Shown piece after piece: positions 47,679 through 55,974 of a stretch of DNA of 64,000 bases. The translations under genes and the position numbers were made by a program. Location: assembly GCF_000163295.1 (NCBI RefSeq), contig NZ_GG700527.1:861192-925191 (forward strand), in the 5' to 3' direction. Numbering within the stretch: the stretch's first letter is position 1; each line of letters begins with the position of its first letter. Source of the stretch: Anaerococcus vaginalis ATCC 51170. Its GTDB lineage: Bacteria > Bacillota > Clostridia > Tissierellales > Peptoniphilaceae. The notes beneath the pieces were generated by a model. It was not told where the DNA came from and did no database searches. It saw nothing but the letters and a program-made list of their open reading frames with translations.

Positions 47679-48517
47679 TTGATCCTCTCTGTTAAATAAT
47701 CAATTAAATAAATGTGAAAATCATTGTTTTTAAAGTCCTTAATATTTTCTTTAGCTTTTCTATTAAAGTCTAGTAGTAATTTTTTTGCATCATCAATAGA
47801 AATACATGATAAAATATTTAATTCAAACTCATCATATTTGTCTAAAATATCGTCTTGAAGTTGGAAAGCAAGTCCTAGATAATATGCATAATTTTCTAAT
47901 TTTTCTAGCTTATCTTTTTCAACATTTGCATACAAAGCTGCCATCATAATTGCAGCCATAAAAAGTCTTGCAGTTTTATTTTTATAAACATCAAGAATAT
48001 ATTCTATATTTTCATCCTTTTTTGACTTTATATCAAAAACTTGTCCTTTTATCATTCCATCTTTCCCACAAGCTTTAGCCAAATATTTTCCAGCTTCAAG
48101 AAAACGTTGGTCATATATACTCAAATCAAGAATAATTTCAAAAGCATAGGATAATAAACTATCTCCAACCAAAATCGCAAGATCTTCTCCATATTTTTTG
48201 TGGACTGTAAGTTTTCCTCTCCTATAATCATCATTATCCATACAAGGCATATCATCATGTACCAAAGAATAGGCATGAACCATCTCAAGTGCCAATGATA
48301 AATCAATTAATTTTTCATCAACTGACCCTTCTCCCAAAAGCATTTTTATAGTTTCCAAAAAAACTACAGGTCTTATTCTTTTTCCAGAATCACTTGCATA
48401 AATCAAGGACTCACTTAAAGGATTATCTTCATCAAATTTTTTTATCATTGCCATATCGATTATATTTTTGTCAGCAATTAAAATTTTATCAAATTTTTCC
48501 TTATTCATTTTTATCAT
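47675..48517 (-). CDS. ispA: polyprenyl synthetase (farnesyl/geranylgeranyl diphosphate synthase)
   Basis: A 280-residue prenyltransferase that chains IPP units. The first aspartate-rich motif DDMPCMDND lies near 93-101 and the second, in QLQDDILDKYD, near 217. The residues ahead of the first motif fit a short-chain synthase. It lies between xseB (17-nt overlap) and argR; dxs and tlyA, which usually follow, are absent. Together with IspH this indicates the MEP route. Confidence 0.93.
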   Translation of the reverse strand: MIKMNKEKFDKILIADKNIIDMAMIKKFDEDNPLSESLIYASDSGKRIRPVVFLETIKMLLGEGSVDEKLIDLSLALEMVHAYSLVHDDMPCMDNDDYRRGKLTVHKKYGEDLAILVGDSLLSYAFEIILDLSIYDQRFLEAGKYLAKACGKDGMIKGQVFDIKSKKDENIEYILDVYKNKTARLFMAAIMMAALYANVEKDKLEKLENYAYYLGLAFQLQDDILDKYDEFELNILSCISIDDAKKLLLDFNRKAKENIKDFKNNDFHIYLIDYLTERIK

Positions 48518-48695
48518 TATTTATTATTTCAACCTTTGCCTTATAATCATTGATTTTTTTATTAAGTTTATCATAGATTTCTTTTGCCTCTTTATAAATT
48601 TCAAGGCTTTTATCTATATTATTTTTATTTTCTTCTAAATCTTTTAACAAAGATTCCATTTTTTTATAATTTGCTTCAAATGTGTTATCCATCAT
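48501..48695 (-). CDS. xseB: exodeoxyribonuclease VII small subunit
   Basis: A 64-residue two-helix protein with the conserved pattern YKKMESLLKDLEENK...SLEIYKEAKEI at about 10-39. It pairs with XseA to digest single-stranded DNA into oligonucleotides. It overlaps xseA by 11 nt and ispA by 17 nt, so it is translated from a fully overlapped message. Confidence 0.9.
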   Translation of the reverse strand: MMDNTFEANYKKMESLLKDLEENKNNIDKSLEIYKEAKEIYDKLNKKINDYKAKVEIINNDKNE

Positions 48696-49866
48696 AAATC
48701 TCAGCTTTCACTTCTCCATCACTAAAAACTATATTTACCTTATCCTTATTTTTTAAGGAATATTTAGAATAAATAAAATTGCCATCAAAATCCTTAATAA
48801 AAATACTATTTTTCTTAATATCCAAAATTGATTTTAAAGAATTTAGCTTGTATTTTAAAATTTCTAAATCTTTTTCTTTTTTTTCAATGTTTAAATTTAA
48901 ATTATTCTTGATTTTTTCAAATATTTCATTTATATTTTTAGTTTTTTCATCAAGTAATTTATCTAAACTATAAGAATCTAAGCTATATTTTAGATTATTA
49001 AGTTTTAATTCTTTTAATTCAATATTTCTATTTAAAGTTTTTTGGATGTCTACAAAAATTTTATTTATATCTTGTCGGATTTTTTTATAATTTCTTACCA
49101 AATATGAGCCTGCTTCTGTTGGCGTTTGTAAGGACAAATCACTTACTAAATCTGTTAAAGACAAATCTATTTTGTGTCCTATGGCTGAAATTATTGGACT
49201 TTTCGCCTTATATATTTCTTCTACTATATCTTTTTCATTAAAAACTTTTAAATCTTCTTTGCTACCACCTCCACGGGTAATAACAATTGTATCTAAGTTT
49301 TTTTTATCAAGAACATTTATTGCTTTAATTATTTCATCTTTTGCACTAAGTCCTTGAACCTTTACTGGATAAAGATAAATATTTATGTCTGAAATTTCTT
49401 TATTTATTACAGATAAAAAATCTACTATAGCCGCTGATTTATCTGAAGTTATAAGGCCTATTTCTTTGGGATAATCGCAAATAGTTTTCTTGGTATCTTT
49501 ATCAAAATAACCTTTTTTAAAAAATTCTTCTTTTATTTTTAGAAATTTTAAATATTCTTCTGATAAGCCTTTTTTTTCTATATTATTTACAGATATAGAT
49601 ATTTTGGAAAAAAAGCTATTGTAAATCAAATTTCCATCTACAATAACCTCATCCCCATTATCATAGTCCCCTATATCCTTTTGTTCATAATAATAAACCA
49701 CACAATCAATAATTTCATTTTCCTCCTTCAAGGAAAAATATATGTGATTGTGAGATATTTTGTAGTTGGCTATTTCACCTTTAACACTTACGTTTTGAAA
49801 TAAAGGGTCGTGTTTAAAAGAGGTTTTTATATATTGGTTAAATTGTTTTACGCTTAAAGATTTCAA
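48685..49866 (-). CDS. xseA: exodeoxyribonuclease VII large subunit
   Basis: A 393-residue nuclease subunit with an N-terminal OB domain (VSVKGEIANYK near 25-35 and HIYFSLKEE), the catalytic domain with GLITSDKSAAIVDFL, TRGGGSKEDLKVFN near 200-213 and SAIGHKIDLSLTDLVSDL near 228-245, then a coiled coil and a C-terminal strand. Slightly short but complete. The start is 1 nt from nusB. Confidence 0.95.
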   Translation of the reverse strand: MKSLSVKQFNQYIKTSFKHDPLFQNVSVKGEIANYKISHNHIYFSLKEENEIIDCVVYYYEQKDIGDYDNGDEVIVDGNLIYNSFFSKISISVNNIEKKGLSEEYLKFLKIKEEFFKKGYFDKDTKKTICDYPKEIGLITSDKSAAIVDFLSVINKEISDINIYLYPVKVQGLSAKDEIIKAINVLDKKNLDTIVITRGGGSKEDLKVFNEKDIVEEIYKAKSPIISAIGHKIDLSLTDLVSDLSLQTPTEAGSYLVRNYKKIRQDINKIFVDIQKTLNRNIELKELKLNNLKYSLDSYSLDKLLDEKTKNINEIFEKIKNNLNLNIEKKEKDLEILKYKLNSLKSILDIKKNSIFIKDFDGNFIYSKYSLKNKDKVNIVFSDGEVKAEIYDG

Positions 49867-50256
49867 TTATTTTCTCTTTTCTGCAATTTTACCTAACACG
49901 CTATTTATAAATTTGTATCCATCACTTGTTGAATATTCTTTTGCAATATTTACAGCCTCATTTATAGAAACACTTATAGGAATATCTAAATTTTCCATTT
50001 CATTAACGCTCAAAAATAAAATTGACCTATCAACTTTTGCCATTCTTTGTAAAGATTTTAAGCCTATTTGTTCTGCAATTATATTTTCTAGATTATCATA
50101 ATTTTCTATATATGATTTTAATGACTTATATAAAAAAGAATCTTTATTTAAATCTATCTCATGATTAATAAAGGCTTGGTCTATATCGTCAATATTTTTT
50201 ATTTGATTTTCAAATATCAACTTAAATACCCAGTCTCTTTGTTTTGCCCTATTCAT
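49867..50256 (-). CDS. nusB: transcription antitermination factor NusB
   Basis: A 129-residue all-helical protein that binds boxA RNA with NusE during rRNA transcription. It carries the N-terminal R-AKQRDWVFKL pattern and the C-terminal SINEAVNIAKEYSTSDGYKFINSVLGKIA motif region (95-125). It overlaps the Asp23 gene by one base. Confidence 0.93.
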   Translation of the reverse strand: MNRAKQRDWVFKLIFENQIKNIDDIDQAFINHEIDLNKDSFLYKSLKSYIENYDNLENIIAEQIGLKSLQRMAKVDRSILFLSVNEMENLDIPISVSINEAVNIAKEYSTSDGYKFINSVLGKIAEKRK

Positions 50257-50570
50257 TATATTACTAAACTATTTACTTCTACATTTACTCTCTTTACAGA
50301 TAAGCCAGTCATAGTTTCAACTTGTCTTTTTACATTTTCTTGGACATTTTTAATTGTTTTTCTCACATTTACATCTGCACTAAGTACAAGATTTAAATCT
50401 ATAATTACAAAGCCATCCATTACAGAAATTCTTGTATCTTTTTTTGCTTCCTTATTGGATTTTGTGTTTGATTCAATTACACCATTAACTTCAATACAAG
50501 CTTTTTTAGCTATTTCTTCAATAGTTTCATTGGCAATTTTAACACTTCCAAATTTAAATGCTCTTGTCAT
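50256..50570 (-). CDS. Asp23/Gls24 family protein (YqhY-like)
   Basis: A 105-residue member of the alkaline-shock Asp23 family. In Firmicutes the nusB-adjacent copy (YqhY) is linked to control of fatty-acid or envelope homeostasis. The core includes GSVKIANETIEEIAKKA near 7-23, the VDLNLV-like central strands and VNVEV near the end. The start was moved to 50570, where AAGGAGATAAT directly precedes the ATG; the longer frame would overlap efp. A second paralogue lies at 57554-57907. Confidence 0.88.
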   Translation of the reverse strand: MTRAFKFGSVKIANETIEEIAKKACIEVNGVIESNTKSNKEAKKDTRISVMDGFVIIDLNLVLSADVNVRKTIKNVQENVKRQVETMTGLSVKRVNVEVNSLVI

Positions 50571-50580
50571 ATTATCTCCT

Positions 50581-51138
50581 TTATACTCTGGATAAATATT
50601 CCCCTTTTCTAGTATCAATTTTTATAACATCTCCCTCATTTACAAAAACTGGAACATTTATAATAGCACCTGTTTCAACTTCTGCAGGTTTTGTTACATT
50701 TGTTGCTGTATCTCCCTTAACTGCAGGTTCAGTTTTTACAACTTCAAGCTCTACAAAGTTAGGTGCCTCAATAGAAAATGGGTTATTTTTATAAAATCTC
50801 ATTGTAGCTGTATCATTTTCTTTTATATAAGGAATTGCTTCAGAAACTGCATCCTTATCAACAGGAATTTGTTCAAAAGTTTCTGGATCCATAAAATAAT
50901 ATAAATGTCCGTCGTTGTATAAGTATTGCATTTCTTTTGTAGAAATAATAGCTTGTTCAAACTTTTCATTTGGGTTAAAAGTTACATCTTTATTTCCACC
51001 TTGCATAACAGATTTTATTTTTGCTCTTACAAAAGCTGCACCTTTGCCTGGTTTTACGTGTTGGAAATCTATTACTTGATAAACATCTCCATCATATTCA
51101 AAAGTTATTCCTTTTCTTAAATCATTTGCTGATATCAT
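50581..51138 (-). CDS. efp: elongation factor P
   Basis: A 185-residue translation factor that relieves ribosome stalling at polyproline. It has three beta-barrel domains, with the domain I loop KPGKGAAF at about 30-37 whose lysine is at the modifiable position, and the C-terminal [14 protein letters not shown]. It heads a long minus-strand transcript. AGGAGG is placed before the ATG. Confidence 0.97.
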   Translation of the reverse strand: MISANDLRKGITFEYDGDVYQVIDFQHVKPGKGAAFVRAKIKSVMQGGNKDVTFNPNEKFEQAIISTKEMQYLYNDGHLYYFMDPETFEQIPVDKDAVSEAIPYIKENDTATMRFYKNNPFSIEAPNFVELEVVKTEPAVKGDTATNVTKPAEVETGAIINVPVFVNEGDVIKIDTRKGEYLSRV

Positions 51139-51166
51139 ATATCCTCCTAATAGGTTGTTTTCTAAT

Positions 51167-51195
51167 ATTATACCACTTATATTTTATTTTTTAAA
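51167..51195 (-). promoter_or_regulatory. promoter of the efp-led operon
   Basis: Minus strand TTTAAA (51195-51190), 17-nt spacer ending in TGG, TATAAT (51172-51167), an extended -10 promoter with a weak -35. The leader is about 22 nt. It may drive the run down to the ispH-S1 terminator, over 12 kb away. Confidence 0.65.
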
Positions 51196-51256
51196 TAAAA
51201 ATGTAAAATTATGTAATAATCTAAAATAAATTTTCACTTTATTTTTTACAATTTGA

Positions 51257-51262
51257 TATAAT
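51257..51262 (+). promoter_or_regulatory. extended -10 of tmcAL
   Basis: TG-A-TATAAT (TATAAT at 51257-51262) with no clear -35, followed by a leader of about 10 nt holding AGGAG. It diverges from the efp promoter across an AT-rich gap. Confidence 0.55.
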
Positions 51263-51278
51263 AATAAAAGGAGTTGTC

Positions 51279-52454
51279 ATGAAAAAATTAGCAATTATTT
51301 CAGAATATAATCCATTTCATAATGGACACAATTATATACAAAAAAAATCAAGAAAAATAACAAATGCAGATATAGTTATTGCAATAATGAGTGGAGATTT
51401 TGTTCAAAGAGGAGAAATAAGTCTTATAGACAAATATAAAAGAGCAAATTCTGCAATGCTTTCTGCAGATTTAGTTATTGAAATGCCTTCATTTATTTCT
51501 TTACAAGCAGCAAATCTTTTTGCTAGAAAAAATATAGAAATTTTAAATAAATTAGAAATTGATTATCTTGCATTTGGAATTGAAAATATTAGTGAAAAAA
51601 ATTTTTTAAAGACTTGTGAGAAGATATTTGAAAATGAAAATAGAATAAATATTGATACAAAGAATTTTCTAGATGAGGGAATGTCTTTTGCAAAAGCATC
51701 ATATCTTGCCTCAATCAAATATATAGAAAATAAAGAATTTTTTTCCGCAAATAATATACTTGCTTTAGAATATCTAAGAGCTATAAAAAAACTAAATGCA
51801 AATATAGAAATTGTACCTATCAAGAGAAAAAATTCTATGAATAAAGATGTTGAATTAAGAAAAGATTCATTTTCTTCTTCAAGTTCTATTAGAAATAATA
51901 TTGAAAATATAAAAATTAAAGATTATCTTCCAAGTCTTTCTTATAATTATATAAAAAAATTTAAAAATGAATACAATATATTTCCACGAAATGATTTATT
52001 ATATGAACTTTTTAGGTATAAGATTCTAATAGAAGAAAAAAATATGAATGATATTTTATGTTACGAAGATGGTATGGAAAATTATCTAAAAAAAATAGCA
52101 AAAGATGAAATATTTTATAAAGATTTTATTAAAAATTCTACAAGCCAAAGATTTACAAAATCTAGGATAAAAAGGCTTATGATAAATTACCTTTTAGAAA
52201 ATAAAACTTTACTTAATGAAGTGGATATAAATTTTATAAAAGTTTTAGCTTTTAATGAGAACGCTACAAAATTATTTAAAGAAACAAATCTTAATATAAT
52301 TATGCAAAAAAAGGATATAGATAAATTAAATAAAGAAAATAAAATAATTTTTGAGCAAATGATTAAAGCATCAAATTTATATTCAATGGTTATAGGAAGA
52401 CAATTTGATATTGATTATAGAGAAAAAATCTCAATTAAAAAATCCTCATATTAG
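51279..52454 (+). CDS. tmcAL: tRNA(Met) cytidine acetate ligase TmcAL
   Basis: A 391-residue enzyme (YlbM/DUF795 family) that forms N4-acetylcytidine at the wobble position of elongator tRNA-Met using acetate and ATP. The nucleotidyltransferase-like motif is NPFHNGH at 11-17, followed by SGDFVQRGE near 37-45 and DLVIEMPS near 62-69. SSSSSIRNNI near 196-205 is also typical. It is one of two plus-strand genes; it starts with AAGGAG and ends in a symmetrical terminator. Confidence 0.92.
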   Translation: MKKLAIISEYNPFHNGHNYIQKKSRKITNADIVIAIMSGDFVQRGEISLIDKYKRANSAMLSADLVIEMPSFISLQAANLFARKNIEILNKLEIDYLAFGIENISEKNFLKTCEKIFENENRINIDTKNFLDEGMSFAKASYLASIKYIENKEFFSANNILALEYLRAIKKLNANIEIVPIKRKNSMNKDVELRKDSFSSSSSIRNNIENIKIKDYLPSLSYNYIKKFKNEYNIFPRNDLLYELFRYKILIEEKNMNDILCYEDGMENYLKKIAKDEIFYKDFIKNSTSQRFTKSRIKRLMINYLLENKTLLNEVDINFIKVLAFNENATKLFKETNLNIIMQKKDIDKLNKENKIIFEQMIKASNLYSMVIGRQFDIDYREKISIKKSSY

Positions 52455-52463
52455 AGGATTTTT
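52437..52463. terminator. bidirectional terminator between tmcAL and the coiled-coil gene
   Basis: A 10-bp stem (52438-52447 with 52454-52463) and a 6-nt loop, with A-rich and T-rich flanks. The tmcAL stop codon is in the loop. It can stop both convergent transcripts. Confidence 0.85.
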
Positions 52464-52475
52464 ATTTTGCAAATT

Positions 52476-52958
52476 TTATTTTTGATTTAATATATGTTCT
52501 TTATTTTTTTCCAATGATTGTGCCAATTGAGAGAAATTTTCGCATGATTTAGTAAACAATTGGTCAATGTATTGGTATGATTGTTGTTTAATTTTATTTG
52601 CTTCTTGGTTTGCTTCTTCAAGAATTCTTTGTGCTTCTTGTCTAGCTTGTGCTGTTATTTGATGTTCTGAAATCATTCTTTGATATTGGCTTTTAGCTTG
52701 TTCTTTGAAATTTTTGATTTCATTATTTGCATTTTGTACTTTAGATCTTGCTTCGTTTTCTGCTTCTTGCAAAATTCTTTCTTTTTCATCGTTAATCCAT
52801 TGAGCATTTTTGATTTCTGTTGGAAGAGAATCTCTCATATCTCTAACAATTTCAAAAATTTCATCTGGATCAACTGAAACCTTTCTTGAAAATGGAACAG
52901 AACTAGCATTATCCATTATATCTTCAATTTCATCAATTAGTTCGTTAATATTTGCCAT
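52476..52958 (-). CDS. uncharacterised coiled-coil protein downstream of coaD
   Basis: A 160-residue soluble helical protein. A conserved N-terminal block, with LIDEIEDIMDNASSVPF and then KVSVDPDEIFEIVRDMRDSLP (about 6-46), is followed by one long charged coiled coil to about residue 150. It resembles a family usually found beside coaD in Clostridia and sometimes labelled ATPase or DivIVA-like from the coil alone. I know no function. It overlaps the coaD stop (TAATG), so co-translation is likely. It is not a convincing V-ATPase stalk subunit. Confidence 0.8.
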   Translation of the reverse strand: MANINELIDEIEDIMDNASSVPFSRKVSVDPDEIFEIVRDMRDSLPTEIKNAQWINDEKERILQEAENEARSKVQNANNEIKNFKEQAKSQYQRMISEHQITAQARQEAQRILEEANQEANKIKQQSYQYIDQLFTKSCENFSQLAQSLEKNKEHILNQK

Positions 52959-53452
52959 TAGTTTTTTCCTCCTAGTTTATTTTTTTCATATATAGCTTTT
53001 TTTACATTTTTTGATACAAATTTAGATACATCTCCACCAAAACTAGCTAGCTCTCTTACTCCACTTGAGCTTATAAATGAGAATTTCGGGTCAGAAAGTA
53101 GAAATATAGTTTCAAGATCTTCATATAGGCTTGAATTAAATTGAGCAATATTCATTTCATACTCATAGTCTGTAACTGCCCTTAAACCCCTAATTATAAT
53201 TTTTGAATTTTCTTTTTTTGCAAAGTCAACTAACAAACCTTCGAAAGTTTTGACTTTGACATTATCTAGCTGAAATTCTTTAATTTCATTTTCTATTAAT
53301 TGTTTTCTCTCTTTAATTGAGAAAAGAGAGTGCTTGGCTTCATTTATCAATATAGCAATGACTACCTCATCAAACATCTTATTTAATCTTTTTATTATGT
53401 CTAAGTGTCCGATTGTAATAGGATCGAAGCTACCTGGATATATCACTTTCAT
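52958..53452 (-). CDS. coaD: pantetheine-phosphate adenylyltransferase
   Basis: A 164-residue nucleotidyltransferase for the penultimate step of coenzyme A synthesis. It has YPGSFDP at 5-11, TIGH at 13-16, the RGLRAVTDYEYE motif near 91-102 and SSSGVREL near 130-137. Its first 23 nt lie inside the rsmD end. Confidence 0.97.
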   Translation of the reverse strand: MKVIYPGSFDPITIGHLDIIKRLNKMFDEVVIAILINEAKHSLFSIKERKQLIENEIKEFQLDNVKVKTFEGLLVDFAKKENSKIIIRGLRAVTDYEYEMNIAQFNSSLYEDLETIFLLSDPKFSFISSSGVRELASFGGDVSKFVSKNVKKAIYEKNKLGGKN

Positions 53453-53990
53453 AGCAATAAATTTTTATGATTTTCCTTCCATATTTTTTTTCTTTAATCA
53501 AATTTAAATTAGTCATATCAGAAAAATCAATATTCCTATCTGATTCGCTTATTATTATACCATTTTTATTTAATAAATGATAGGTCAATATATATTCTAG
53601 ACTAATTTTCAAATAATCTTCTTTATAAGGAGGATCTAAGTATATGTAATCAAAAGTTTTATTATTTTCTTTTAAAATTTCCAAAACTTTTCTAAAATCC
53701 CCTCTTATAGTTAGAGCATTTTGACTTTGAATTTTTTCTATGTTTTCCTTTAGTATTTTATAATTTGAATTATTTAATTCTCCAAAAACAACCTCTTTTG
53801 CACCGTGTGATAAAAATTCTATTCCCATTTGCCCTGTGCATGAAAATAAATCTAAGGCTGTAAAATCTTTTTTGTAAGGATAAAGCATAGCCATAACTGC
53901 TTCTTTTACCTTATTATCTGTAGGTCTTGAATTGTTAGCTTTTGGAGATTTTATATTAAATCCTTTATACTTTCCAGCTACTACTCTCAT
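53430..53990 (-). CDS. rsmD: 16S rRNA (guanine(966)-N2)-methyltransferase
   Basis: A 186-residue Rossmann-fold methyltransferase. It starts MRVVAGKYKG, has RPTDNKVKEA near 22-31, the SAM motif LDLFSCTGQMGIE near 43-55 and the catalytic DPPY in YLDPPYKEDY near 117-126. It overlaps recG by one base and coaD by 23 nt; rsmD-coaD is a standard pair. Confidence 0.94.
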   Translation of the reverse strand: MRVVAGKYKGFNIKSPKANNSRPTDNKVKEAVMAMLYPYKKDFTALDLFSCTGQMGIEFLSHGAKEVVFGELNNSNYKILKENIEKIQSQNALTIRGDFRKVLEILKENNKTFDYIYLDPPYKEDYLKISLEYILTYHLLNKNGIIISESDRNIDFSDMTNLNLIKEKKYGRKIIKIYCYESDISR

Positions 53991-55969
53991 TAATTTAACA
54001 CAATCCTTTTGTCTATATTAAAATATTTTTCTAAATAAGAAAAATTAACACCTTCGAAATTTTTATCTTTAAGATATGTAAACATTTTAAAGCAAAGATT
54101 TATTTCATCTTCTTTTAAATTAAAATAATTTACATCATCAAGATTTTTTCCATGTTGAATTGTTGATAGAATCTTGCCAGCACCTCTTAGTTTCAAATCT
54201 TTTTTTGCAATTTCAAAACCGTCGTTTGAATTTTTTATTATATTTAGCTTACTTCTCTCATCAACTTTTTCGCTAATCAAATAGCAAAATGATTTATAAG
54301 AGCCCCTACCTATTCTTCCTCTAAGTTGGTGTAGTGATGATAAACCAAAATTATTGGCATTATAAATTATCATACAATTTGCATTAGATACATCAATTCC
54401 AACTTCTATAACTGTAGTAGATATTAAAATATCAATCTTACCATCAGAAAAATCTCTAAGAATTTCTTCTTTTTCACTTGCCTTTAGTTTCCCGTGAAGC
54501 TTTTCAATTCTAATATTTTTAAATCTTTTTTTATATCGTTTATATAAATTCTCTAAAGAATTTATATCATCACTCTCTATAGAATCACTTACAACATAAA
54601 CTTGCCTACCACTTTTTATAAAATCATCTATTTTAGAAAACAGGCTATTTTCCATTGATAAAAGAACAAGTTCAGTTATAATTTCTCCTCTACCTTTTGG
54701 AAGTTCAGTAATTTGAGATAAATCTAATAATTTTTTCATCTTCAAAAAAAGTGTCCTTGGAATAGGTGTTGCTGTCATTGTTAGGTAATTTGCATCATTA
54801 CCTTTTTCGTATAAGGCTTGTCTTTGTCTAACTCCAAACCTATGCTGTTCATCCGCAACAATTAGTTTCAAATTTTTAAATTCTACATCATCTACAATAA
54901 GAGCATGTGTCCCAATAACAATGTCTATTTCGCCATTTTTGATTTTATTCTTAAGGTCTTCCTTATTTTTTGTTGATGATGTAAGTAAAGAAATTTTTAA
55001 GCCAAAGCTTTCAACAAATTCTTTATTTTTCTCATATTGCTGAATTGCCAAGACTTCTGTTGGAACCATCATACAAGTTTGGTATGAATTTATCGAAAAA
55101 ATAATCATTACAATTAGTGCAATAATGGTCTTACCACTTCCAACATCCCCACACAAAAGCCTATTCATAATAGACTTGCTTGTAGAATCTTTTAAAATTT
55201 CAATCAAAGACTTATATTGACTTGGTGTCAATTTAAAATCAAGCTTATTTAAAATATCATTTAGATTATATTTTAAATTTAAATCTTGGTAGGAATTTTC
55301 TTTTTGCATTACATAAATAAAAATCAATTCCTTCAGTAAATCTATAATTTTAATTTGACTTTTAGCGTTTTTTAAATTTTCAAGGCTAGTTGGGAAATGA
55401 ATTTCCTTCAAATTTGAAAGTTTATCTGAAAAATTAAAGTCATCAAGAACTTTTTTATCTAATAAAACTTCATTTTCATCAAAAAATTCTAAGGCTTGAC
55501 CTATAAAATCAGATAAATTTTTATTAGTCAAAGATTTTGTAAGCGGATATATAGGTACAATATTTCCAATTCTATCGTCATCTATATCTGTAAATTCTGG
55601 ATTATGGCATTCAATTTCATAACCATTTTTTACGATTTTTGTATAAAATTTATATGTTTGTCCGATTTTTAAGGATCTTGGCGAAAATTTGTCGTTAAAA
55701 AATACTATTTTTATTCTTTTATCATTTTCACTCGCATAAAGATAAGAAATAGAAAATTTTTTACTATAATTTGTATAAAGCTTTGATTCTATTTTCCATT
55801 CAAAATAATGTTTATTCCCATCAAGACCATGGGATAAGTCGTATTTTTTTGACCTATCTTCATACTCCCTAGGATAATAATTATATAAATCTTCTAGCTT
55901 ATAAATTGATAATTTTTCTAAATATTCTTTTTTCTTTTTGCCTAAACCTTTTAGGTCCAAAAGATCCAT
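53990..55969 (-). CDS. recG: ATP-dependent DNA helicase RecG
   Basis: A 659-residue branch-migration helicase. An N-terminal wedge/OB region (1-210) starts with a LKGLGKKKKEYL helix-hairpin-helix-like stretch. Walker A GDVGSGKT lies near 273, DEQHRFG near 372, TATPIPRTL near 401, and the C-terminal lobe contains QLRGRIGRG near 557-565. Length is normal. The gene lies 5 nt after fakA. Confidence 0.96.
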   Translation of the reverse strand: MDLLDLKGLGKKKKEYLEKLSIYKLEDLYNYYPREYEDRSKKYDLSHGLDGNKHYFEWKIESKLYTNYSKKFSISYLYASENDKRIKIVFFNDKFSPRSLKIGQTYKFYTKIVKNGYEIECHNPEFTDIDDDRIGNIVPIYPLTKSLTNKNLSDFIGQALEFFDENEVLLDKKVLDDFNFSDKLSNLKEIHFPTSLENLKNAKSQIKIIDLLKELIFIYVMQKENSYQDLNLKYNLNDILNKLDFKLTPSQYKSLIEILKDSTSKSIMNRLLCGDVGSGKTIIALIVMIIFSINSYQTCMMVPTEVLAIQQYEKNKEFVESFGLKISLLTSSTKNKEDLKNKIKNGEIDIVIGTHALIVDDVEFKNLKLIVADEQHRFGVRQRQALYEKGNDANYLTMTATPIPRTLFLKMKKLLDLSQITELPKGRGEIITELVLLSMENSLFSKIDDFIKSGRQVYVVSDSIESDDINSLENLYKRYKKRFKNIRIEKLHGKLKASEKEEILRDFSDGKIDILISTTVIEVGIDVSNANCMIIYNANNFGLSSLHQLRGRIGRGSYKSFCYLISEKVDERSKLNIIKNSNDGFEIAKKDLKLRGAGKILSTIQHGKNLDDVNYFNLKEDEINLCFKMFTYLKDKNFEGVNFSYLEKYFNIDKRIVLN

Positions 55970-55974
55970 CTATC

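Noticed and set aside
52476-52958. Coiled-coil protein as the missing V-ATPase subunit G
   Set aside because: It has a conserved non-coil N-terminal block, is coupled to coaD, and similar genes occur beside coaD in organisms irrespective of V-ATPase; coil similarity alone is weak evidence.
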